DNA of 64,000 bases from Osmia lignaria lignaria (lineage: Eukaryota > Arthropoda > Insecta > Hymenoptera > Megachilidae). The stretch is taken from the NCBI RefSeq assembly GCF_051020975.1, contig NC_135035.1:6634001-6698000 (forward strand). The letters run 5' to 3'. Of the stretch, positions 11,027-21,113 are shown piece after piece. Position 1 is the stretch's first letter, and the number at the start of each line of letters is the position of its first letter. A program made the translations under genes and the position numbers. The notes under the pieces were generated by a model. That model saw nothing but the letters and a program-made list of their open reading frames with translations, was not told where the DNA came from and did no database searches.

Positions 11027-12150
11027 TTTATCTAGCAGTTACAATATATCATATTTCATTCGATAAGCTCAATTATTCTAAACAATCGTTCACCCGAAGT
11101 GATTCATGTTTGTAACAAACAGCCCTGTTAAGCGAACACCTACAATAACAATGTAGAATTAATGGTATCTATACGTGATAGTATTTAGTTGAAAGTAATC
11201 GCCACCTCCGCGCATTATTGACGACCACGACATTATCCTTGAAGACAATAAATTGACTCGATTCCAACCTGTTCATCCGAACGTAAACGACATTTCTCCT
11301 TGAAGAGATCACCTTTGCCTACTCTAATAAACGAGATTCCTGATTCAAATTCAATCTGTTCAACTGCTTGAACTCCGGCCACGAAAACAAGATATTTTAC
11401 GATCTACGTATTTCGTTACGATGAAAAACAACGAGTTCACTGTACTAATCATCACAGACGACCATGCGTATATTGAACATTTCAGTGTCATTTATAACGA
11501 CATTGCCTGGGACCAAAGTGACCATGGAATACCCACCCTCTAGGGATTAACTGTTACAATTATAAGATAAGAAAGTCGATCCCTGTATCCGCGGTTCTGT
11601 GTTCCAAGATCTACCATAGATAAGAAAGTAATAACTTCAACTTCAGACAAATGAAATAGTGAATAATGCTGCTTCTATGTCTTGCTAATGACGCTACACT
11701 TTTAACCCTTTCGGTACTATCGCCGCTTATAGTCGGTATCCACGAAACAAGCTACGGAAAAGCAATTGGTATGTTTGCTTATATCGTAAATGTTTCAAAT
11801 ATTTTACTTAAAAGTTGGTTCAGATCACCTTTTGCGGCTTACACTGCCGTACAGTGTAATCACTCTCGCGGAAAACTTTCTCGTCCGGTGAATGTATATC
11901 CGCGGCCAGCTCTTCCGTACCGAAAGGGTTAAATATGATAATTGTCAATTTAGAGTTTTACGTAGATTTTCTAATGTTGGTACATCGATAACAAACGATT
12001 CCACGAAAAATTACGTCACAATTTCAAATGACAGTCTACAGCACACGCAATTATCCCGTTCTTCCAGAAAGCAACAGCGATAATCGGCTGTTGAAAATGG
12101 ACCACTGTCGTTAGCTCAGCGACTCTGATAAATTTAGAACATTTAGATGA
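11027..12150. repeat. Gr-array spacer block, copy 3
   Basis: Third copy of the ~1 kb noncoding block, left of the unit C type 1 gene. Its left end abuts the truncated unit B type 2 pseudogene at 'ttaactag|ttttatctagcagttaca', the same junction sequence that opens copy 2. It carries a TTAA-flanked insertion at 11706-11928 absent from copies 1 and 2. Confidence 0.8.
11706..11928. mobile_element. piggyBac-type MITE (TTAA target)
   Basis: A 223 bp insertion with inverted ends CCCTTTCGGTAC and GTACCGAAAGGG, flanked on both sides by TTAA (11702-11705 and 11929-11932). The sister spacer copies around 2680 and 7650 lack it. TTAA duplication plus a CCYTTT-type end is the piggyBac signature. The interior has no transposase; it contains an open frame of 88 codons that begins outside the element and is judged accidental. 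Confidence 0.85.
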
Positions 12151-12472
12151 AGAACGCGATTATCGCTTAGCCGGCTATCACTTTGAGGCTTTAGTGTGAC
12201 CAAAATGTTTTTACCTGCACGGTGATTATGCATGACGATTTCTTCGGTCCCGTTCAGTGTATTAGATCATCCCATAAACTGGTATCCCGTAATCTCGCAC
12301 CTGATTTCATAGTAACGTTGAAAGTAACTGCTAGATTCCTTTGCATCGCAGTTGTACAGATTTATATATAAGCGAAGGAAAAAGTGGACGAGAAGTGTTA
12401 CAGGTGTGTGCACATGGACACATCAAACGGTGCTTTTCGCAAGACTGCCGAATCACGAAACTATTTCTTCGT

Positions 12473-13842
12473 TCACTCTTGCTTGGTTTCACATACTATC
12501 GAGTTCAATAAGAACTGGAGCAGTATCAAAAGATACACAGTGATGCCACCCACGATCTGCAAAAAAGGTTTATTCTAATTTAATTGAACTGGGAAGAATT
12601 TAAACTTAAGCTTTTGCCCTCAGCATTGCCTCTTTCACTGTATACTCTACAGGACAAAAGGGCAATCTTACCTCTGCAAGAAGAGGCGCGTTGATATCGA
12701 ACATTTTCGCAGAAAACGTAGTGTCACAGTGTAGTAATTGCAGCGAGAAAAGCTCCAGCTGCAATTTAAAGGTATTGATGAGCATCTTTTTAAGATTCGA
12801 TGAATTTATATCTTACCTCTCGTTTCACGGACAAATCGGTCGCCTCGCTAAGGGCATCGTGAAGAGTAGTGCGGATTTGTCCAGCTTTATTAGTCGCCGT
12901 TTCACACGCCCAAATCATCGTAACAAATTTAAGAAAATTATATACGATAGGAGGAATATAGGGCCAGTACCAAAAGATTAGATTTGTCTGACCTGGTTCC
13001 CCACCGTTAACTCGTACTAAACAAAAGTACAAATCAAAAGTAACAATAGTAAAAGTCTTGAGAGTTGTTACTACGAGTTGCGTAATAAATATTTTGTTCA
13101 GTAATTGTAGAATATCGGTGACCTGCAGCTGTTTCCCCTCTAAATTCTTCAATTTCATCAGCAACGAGGCAGTCCTTTGTTTGTGGCGCAAAAATGTCTT
13201 GGTGACGGGTTTTCGAAATTTATCGAGATCTTCGTTGATTTTCATGAAACATGCTCTTAAAACGCACGCCGAGTTAATGTAGAACATGTCCATGATGAAG
13301 TTCACCAACGTCATGAATAGAGCGGTAAAATTTAGCACTGTTACAGTCGTGTATCCACTTTTAACGCAATTGAAAGCGTGACTTGAAAGAAATAAAAATA
13401 CAAAAATATCCTTTGAATGAACGAATTTCGCCATGTCGTTGAAGTCCTTTGGTGCCACCATGGTGGACGCCTCCGTGAGCTCCTGAAGAAAGCGCAGTAT
13501 CGCTTTATATTGACCGTACGTTAACAAGACAGCGCTTGCAGCCATGATAACATACAAATTGCGATTCAGTTGTTTTGGCACAGTATTGATTAGCGATGAG
13601 CCGCAATTAATATCATATACTACATAGAATACCAGGATCAGGAACGTGGCCAAAATGATCATTGAATAAATGACACGAATTCTTGAAGAGGTATATCCTG
13701 AAGATACACATTTGAAAGGAAAAATTCCAAATATATTTGCGATGAAATAACAAGGGTACATCAGCGAAACGAAATCCGTGGCGTGAAATAGTTTCCATAT
13801 TTTGTTCTCCTTTAATTCTGTTGTCTTCCAAGCTTCAGACAT
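12473..13842 (-). CDS. gustatory receptor, type 1, unit C
   Basis: Exons 13842-12817, 12758-12672, 12556-12473; 398 aa; intron 1 is 58 bp. Starts MSEAWKTTELKENK and has the longer N-terminus shared with unit A. The TM2 region (YDINCGSSLINTVPKQLNRN) is the most divergent of the four. The TM4 area (TVLNFTALFMTLVNFIMDMF) is nearly that of unit D. Exon 3 reads VYLLILLQF and ends NSIVCETKQE like unit B. These conflicting affinities make it a mosaic. All splice sites and the frame are intact. Its type 2 partner ends 374 bp upstream (14216). Expected role: taste or contact chemoreception; ligand unknown. Confidence 0.9.
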
Positions 13843-14215
13843 CGTTCTTTCGCAACTTGGAACGTTACAGTGGAAAAAGTTTGATGTTATTCACGAAAAT
13901 TGACTAATGGAAAAAAACTTTGTTATAAAAGTGAGCAAACTGCTCATGTTTTCAATAAACTCGAGATACTGGTGTTTAATCATCGATGTAGGACGCTTGA
14001 ACGATTCTCTTGATATTAGAAAATTGCATGATATTAGGAAATAAATTACAATGCGATAATGCATAACGTGAATAAATAAATAACTTGTGCTTAGTATGCT
14101 TTTAGCATGATTGAAAGTGGTGCTATATGTTTATAATTTATTCTAGGCTCTTCGTCAATCGACCATAATTGTTTCTACAATAATCAATTAAAAATCATTA
14201 CATTAGCGCTTCATC

Positions 14216-15529
14216 TCAACAGGGCGTTACAAGCAGATATTGTACCAATAGTACTACATAAGTGGAAATAGAGCACATTATCTGCAAGAAAAATAAAATG
14301 AAAAAATTAAATGTTAAATTCGAATTGCAAATTAAATGAATTTACCTTTGTCAAAATGGTTGCGTCCATCGGGAGACCCATCGCCGAGAAGGTGCTGTCA
14401 CACTGCAGTACTTGCAACGAGAATAATTCCAACTACGGAGGTGCAAATTAATAAATTCATCCATTAAAATTAATGACATTTTATTCATAATTTTTCCATC
14501 ATTTCACCTTACCTCGATCGTCGTCTGTTTATCAAAAGTATTCACGACGATTCGGTGAACATTAGAACCAATCTTCTGTGCTTGGTTCTTAGTCGTCTCG
14601 GTGGTCCAAACAATCAAAGTCAAATTGAAAGTATAATATATAATATAGATACTATTTTCGAAAAACCACGCGGAAACGATATCCTCTTGAGTAAAAAGTA
14701 CCACATAATGATACACATTAAACGTGATGTGAATAAAGTGCATCGTAAGCGATCCGATATTTTGAATATTATACGTCTCGTTAATCAACCGGACAGCAGC
14801 AGTGATCTTTAAATGTTGTTTTCTAAGATTTCTTAGTTGTTTGAGCAACTCAGGATTTTCTTGCGATTGATACACTCTGCTGAAAAGATGTGGCTCTTCG
14901 TTGATCACCATTTCGTTCAGTTTCACCAAGGAATCATTTATTTTTTTGAAACAAGCTTTCAACACGTACACATTGTTCACGTACAAAGAGTTTGCCGCTA
15001 CCATCGACAACAACACGTAATTAAAGCTGCAGCCAATTATGTATCCAAGGCTCATCACACCGGTTCGATAAATCAGACAAAATGGGATGAAAAGCAACGC
15101 GTCCTTCGTGTATACTAATTTGGCTAATTTGCGAATGGTTTTCGGTGGAAGCAGAGTAGCCACATTTTCCACTTTCTCAATCATTCGTACGGTAGAATGA
15201 TTTGAAATGTAACCACATATAACGATCATAGGACTCACGAACAAAATGAAATTACAGTGTAAAATCGCGCGCACTTCGGTTTTAATAACGTAATTAACAT
15301 TGTATATGGCTATTACCATACAAATGCTGAAAATGATCACTAAGATCGCGGAAAATGAGAAACGGGATTTTCTCGATGAGACAATTTTAAAACGCAAAAA
15401 TCCCATGCACGTATTTATGAAAATACAATAACGCATTAATGTTCTGTAGTTTGTTACGTTGAAAAATATCCATGTTTCGTTTTTATCTCTGATTTTCTTT
15501 TCACCGAGTTTTGGTACTTGGTTCAACAT
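14216..15529 (-). CDS. gustatory receptor, type 2, unit C
   Basis: A second, more divergent Gr lineage of the array. Exons 15529-14513, 14432-14346, 14281-14216; 389 aa; introns of 80 and 64 bp, phase 0. Begins MLNQVPKLGEKKIRDKNETW. Exon 2 reads LELFSLQVLQCDSTFSA, so it shares the exon plan and pre-TM7 motif with type 1. The last exon gives STYVVLLVQYLLVTPC, where TYVVLLVQY is the TM7 signature. The intracellular loop VRLINETYN and the EVR/GTAAGG splice junction match the unit D copy. Exons 2-3 and their introns are almost identical to unit D, whereas TM3-TM4 differ strongly. Intact. Confidence 0.9.
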
Positions 15530-16235
15530 TTGGAGAACGTTTTTTCACGTAAGATGTAACGTACCTTCTTCTTCAAAGCTGTTTCTTTTACTGGCGAAAA
15601 AAAAGTAATAAAGTTAGAATAGTGACATTTAATAATTTTTATGCAAATCTAGTTGAAGCATCAAGAAACGAAAGGGAAATATCATCCACTAATGGAAGAG
15701 TTTTTATATAGTTCCGTTAAGTCTTAAATCTTCAGTGATAGTGCATGCGATACATTGCATCAAGAAATTGTTGGGAATAATAGTTGCATTATCTTGATTA
15801 AAATGAATCGATAAAGTTAATACGAAGTAAACTATTTTATCGATTCTATCTTCCCTTGTCTGGTGTTTATATCAACATTTACTGGGAAGTATTATTAGAA
15901 ATACTTGAAGAAATATTTTTCAAATACGTATCCATAATTTGAAATATTATTAGAAGATTTGTAATTTTTATTTTCATTATTGTTCATTATTATTATCCAT
16001 TAGGTAATGTTGGATTGTTACCAATAATAATTCGTCAGCGTCTTTATTAACTCGCATTCTTGTCTGTCTGTTTGTTAGGGTTCCATACGGAACAAACTGA
16101 AATAAACCTGAAATTTACCACATGTCTCGGTCATAATCACATCAAAATGTTTACAATCTGCTGAGAAATTTCACACACACTGGATTAAGAAGCAGAAAAT
16201 AATTATTGCATTCAAATAAAAAAAAATTTTTAATA

Positions 16236-16380
16236 TACCACGTTTATAAGACGGACTAAAAAGTATCAAATAATTTTTCCTAGCCCCATACGGATTCATA
16301 ACCCCATACAGATACTCCTAAAAATTTGTGATTTTTAATGTTTAATAGCTATGAAAATACTTGCAAGATTTAAAACGGAA
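16236..16380. repeat. dispersed repeat left of unit D
   Basis: Inverted match of 6643-6790. It replaces the ~1 kb spacer block that the other units have on this side of the type 1 gene. The flanking 16075-16235 ('gggttccatacggaac...') is not seen in the other units. A short tract just left (about 16005-16045, 'aatgttggattgttacc') also recurs near 1650 at the other end of the array. Confidence 0.6.
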
Positions 16381-16715
16381 AACGTTGGCACCACTAAAAC
16401 TTTACTGTGACCAAAATGTTTTTTCTGCACAGTGATTATGCATGACGATTTCCAGGGTCTCGTTCAGTGTATCAGATCATCCCATAAACTAGGATCCCGT
16501 AATCTCGCGCCTGATTTCATGGTAACGTACAATAAAACCGGTAGATTCCTTTGCATCACAATTGTACAGATTTATATATAAGCCAAAGAAAAAGTGGCCA
16601 ACAAGTGTTACAGATGTTTGCGCATGGACACATCAAGCAGTGCTTTTCGCAAAACTGCCGAAAGAACCGATAAGAAACACATGCGTCACGCAGAATCACG
16701 TAACTATTTCTTCGT

Positions 16716-18081
16716 TCACTCTTGTCCGAACTCGCATGCTACCCAATGCAATAAGAATTGGAGCAGTATCAAAAGGTACATGGCGATGCCTCCCACTATC
16801 TGCAAAAAAGTTTTATTCTAATTTAATTGAAATGGGAGGAATTTAAACTGAAGCGTTTAGCCTCAGCTTTGCCTCTTTCACTATATCCTCTACAGGACAA
16901 AAGGGCAATCTTACCTCTGCAAGAAGTGACGCGTTCATATCGATCATTTTCGCAGAAAATGTAGTGTCACAGTGTAGTAATTGCAGCGAGAAAAGCTCCA
17001 GCTGCAATTTAATGGTATTGATGAGCATCTTTTAAGATTCGATGAATTTGTAGCTTACCTCTCGTTTCACCGACAAATCGGCCGCCTCGCTAAGGACATC
17101 GTGAAGAGTAGTGCGGATTTGTTTAGCTTTACTAGTCGCCGTTTCACACGCCCAAATCATCGTAACAAATTTAAAAAAATGATATATGGCAGAAGGAATA
17201 TACGGCCAGTACCAAAATCCTGAATATTTCAGACCATTTTCCCCACCGCTGACCCATAATAAATTAAAGTACAAATTAAAAGTAACATTATTAAAAGTCG
17301 TGACAGCTGTTACTACGAGTTGGATGACAAATATTTTGTTGAGAAATTGTAGAACGTCGGTGACATGCAGCTGTTTCCCCTCTAAATTCTTCAATTTCAT
17401 CAGCAACGAGGCAGTCCTCTGTTTGTGGCGCAGAAATCTCTTGGTGACGGGTTTTCGTAATTTATCAAGATCTTCGTTGATTTTCATGAAGCATGCTTTT
17501 AAAACGCACGCCGAGTTAATGTAGAACATGTCCATGATAAAGTTCACCAACATCATGAATAGAGCGGTCAAATTTAGCACTGTTACAGTCGTGTATCCAC
17601 TTTTAACGCAATTGAAAACGTGACTTGAAAGAAATAAAAATACAAAAATATCCTTTGAATGAACGAATTTCGCCATGTCGTTGAAGTCCTTTGGTGCCAC
17701 CATGGTGGACGCCTTCGTGAGCTCCTGAAGAAAGCGCAGTATCGCTTTATATTGACCGTACGTTAACAAGACAGCGCTTGCAGCCATGATAAGATACAAA
17801 TAGCGATGCAGTTTTTTTGGTACATTATTGGATAGCGATGTGGTGAAATTAATTTCATATCCTGTATAGAATACCAGAATCAGGAACGTGGCCAAAATGA
17901 TCATTGAATAAATGACACGACTTCTGGAAAAGGTATATCCTGAAGAGTCACATTTGAAAGGAAAAATTCCGAATATATTTGCGATGAAATGGCAAGGATA
18001 CATCAGCGAAACGAAATCCGTTGCGTGAAATAGTTTCCATTTCTTGTTCTCTAATTCTGTTATGTTCCAAGCTTCAGACAT
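16716..18081 (-). CDS. gustatory receptor, type 1, unit D
   Basis: Exons 18081-17059, 17001-16915, 16799-16716; 397 aa; intron 1 is 57 bp. Starts MSEAWNITELENKKWKLF with the one-codon deletion shared with unit B. TM7 motif MYLLILLQF; tail HWVACEFGQE as in unit A. Loop residues differ in places (for example KRFLRHKQRTAS, LQFLNKIFVIQ). Membrane segments, exon 2 motif LELFSLQLLHCDTTFSA and splice sites are intact, so it should be functional. It follows the unit D type 2 gene by 365 bp. Confidence 0.9.
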
Positions 18082-18445
18082 CGTTATTTCGCAACTTGAA
18101 AAGTGACAGCAGAAAAAATTTGATATTACTCACGAAAATTGGCTGTAGGACAGACTAATAGAAAGAAACTTCGTTATAAAACTGAGCAGACTGCTCATGT
18201 TTTCAATAAACTCGGGATACTGATGTTTAATCGTCGATGTAAGACGCTTGAACGATTCTCTTGATATTAGAAAATAAATTGCAATACGATAATGCATAAC
18301 GTGAATATATAACTTCTTGCATAGTGTGCTTTTAGCATGATTAAAACTGGTGCTGTAAGTTGATAATTTATGCCAGGCTCTTTGTCAATCGACCATAATT
18401 GTTTCTACAATACTCAATTAAAAATCATTACATTAGAGCTTCATC

Positions 18446-19766
18446 TCAACAGGGCGTTACAAGCAGATATTGTACCAATAGTACTACATAAGTGGAAATA
18501 GAGCACATTATCTGCAAGAAAAATAAAATGAAAAAATTAAATGTTAAATTCGAATTGCAAATTAAATGAATTTACCTTTGTCAAAATGGTTGCGTCCATC
18601 GGGAGACCCATCGCCGAGAAGGTGCTGTCACACTGCAGTACTTGCAACGAGAATAATTCCAACTACGGAGGTGCAAATTAATAAATTCATCCATTAAAAT
18701 TAATGACATTTTATTCATAATTTTTTCCGTCATTTCACCTTACCTCGATCGTCGTCTGTTTATCAAAAGTGTTCACGACGATTCGGTGAACATTAGAACC
18801 AATCTTCTGTGCTTGGTTCTTAGTCGTCTCGGTGGTCCAAGCAATCAAAATCAAATTGAAAGTATAATATATAATATACATATTAATATTGGAAAACCAT
18901 ATGGTAACGATATCCTCTTGGGTAAAAAGTACCACATAATATACATTAAACGTGAGGTCAATGAAGATCATTATAAGCGATCCGATATTTTGCATATTAT
19001 ACGTCTCGTTAATCAACCGGACAGCAGCGGTGATTTTTAAATGTTGTTTTCTAAGATTCCTCAGTTGTTCGAGCAACTCAGGATTTTCCTGTGATTGATA
19101 TACTCTGCTGAAAAGATGCGGCTCTTCGTTGATCACCATTTCGTTCAGTTTCACCAAGGAATCATTTATTTTTTCGAAACAAGCTTTCAACACGTACACA
19201 TTGTTCACGTACAATGAGTTTGCCGCTACCATCGACAGAAACACGTACCAACAGGTGTAGCCAATTATGTATCCTAATGTTTTCAGAGTGGATGATAATG
19301 TCAGAATAAATGGGATTAAAATCAACACGTCCTTCGCGTACACTAGTTTGGCTAATTTGCGAATGGTTTTCGGTGGCAGCAGAGTAGCAACATTTTCCAC
19401 TTTCTCAATCATTCGTACGGTAGAATAATTTGAAATGTAGCCACATATAACGATCATGGGACTCAAGAACAAAATGAAATTGCAGTGTAAAACCATGGAC
19501 TCGTCGATTTCAATAACGTAATTAACATTGTATATGGCTATTACCATACAAATGCTGAAAATGATCACCAAGATCGCGGAAAATGTGAAACGGAATTTTG
19601 ATATGTATCTCGATGAGACAATTTTAAAATGCAAAAATCCAATGCACATATTTATGAAAATACAATAACGCATTAACGTTCTGTAGTTTGTTACGTTGAA
19701 AAATGTCCATGTTTCGTTTTTATCTTTGATTTTCTTTTCACCGAGTTTTGGTACTTGATTGAACAT
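18446..19766 (-). CDS. gustatory receptor, type 2, unit D
   Basis: Exons 19766-18744, 18662-18576, 18511-18446; 391 aa. Begins MFNQVPKLGEKKIKDKNETW. It has two extra codons relative to unit C near ISKFRFTFSA. The last exon encodes the same TYVVLLVQY signature. The TM3-TM4 area (LILIPFILTLSSTLKTLGYIIGYTCWYVFLS) is quite unlike unit C, while the final ~350 bp including both introns is nearly identical. This is the outermost gene of the array and lies head-to-head with SMC5, 1.35 kb away. Confidence 0.9.
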
Positions 19767-21113
19767 TTGGAGAACGTTTCTTCAAGTAGTGTATACAGTA
19801 GTTTCTTGTTGGAGGCTGTATCTTTTACTGGCGAAGAAAAAGTAATAAAGTTAGAATAGAGACATCTAATCATTTTTATGCAAATCTAGTTGTAGCATCA
19901 AAGAACAAAAAGAAAATACCATCCACTAATGGAAGAAGGTTTTAGTACTTCCGTTAAGTATTCAAAGTGATGGTGCTTGCGATACATTATATTAAGAAAT
20001 TGTTGGGAATAACAGGTGCATTATCTTGATTAAAATTAATCGATAAAGTTAATACGAAGTAAACTATTTTATCGATTCTGTCTACCCTTATCAGGTGTTT
20101 ATATCAACATGTACTGGGAAGTATTATTAGAAATACTTGAAGAAATATTTTTTGAAATACATATTCATAATTTGATATATTATTAGAAGATTTGCAATTT
20201 TTATTTTCGTTTTTTTTATCAAGTTATATAGTAATGTTTTTGTAGTTACAAACATATAGATAATGACGACAAATTAGGTTAAAATAATATTTGTTGCTTG
20301 TAAGAAATGCTATGATAGTGTTAAAAATTCCTTTTTCAAAGCTATACACTATCGCTATTTTCTCAATTAAGAGCGTAGCATTTGACGTCAATGAGTACTA
20401 TGCGTAGCTTATTTTATCAACTTCCTGTGCTTACTGTTGTTAATAGATATTATTTTTTTTAACCGCGATATCGCAGTTTGTCATTGAAATTTTTTCTTCT
20501 ATTAAATAAAATAACCATTTCGAAAGAGTTAAGGTGTCAGTAGTATTCACGACGCAATAAAATGTTTTATTAAGAACGGTTGCAAGAGTAATCAATTTCT
20601 ATAAATTAGAAGCAAAAATATATAAACTTCAATACGGAAGTCAATTTATTTTAACTGGATAAATAATTATAATAATGTAATGATTTTAAAACTATATGAT
20701 TACTAATGCGTTTGAATATATTTAATATTTTATTTTATATGGGAAACAACCATAACATCAATTTTAATTTTTTATGTATATTATACATTTATATATTTTC
20801 TTTTTTTTAAATAATAAATTATCGCGTAAAATTATTAACTCTAAGGCACATCTAGAAACGTATATGTTTCTGGCGAAGAGATAATGCTGAATAGGTTAGG
20901 TATTTTTGCCGCCAACACGCGCCTATTGGCGTTTATGCAATCAGTAGTATGACTGACTAATACGTGAAACTGTTTGAACTGATATCATTTTAAATGCGAT
21001 AGCTACGTAGCTTTTGTATGACACCGACTGAAAGTAGTTTATAATGATCACTTATCGTTACGCGGCGTGAATGTAATAGTGCGCCAACTTCGGTGCAACT
21101 CAGTACAAACATC
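19767..21113. other. intergenic, divergent region between Gr array and SMC5
   Basis: AT-rich, no gene recognised. The first ~400 bp (19780-20180) are similar to the region upstream of the unit C type 2 gene (15540-15960), so they belong to the duplicated unit and probably hold the type 2 receptor promoter. The part near 20860-21110 is richer in CpG and would contain the SMC5 promoter. Confidence 0.5.
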
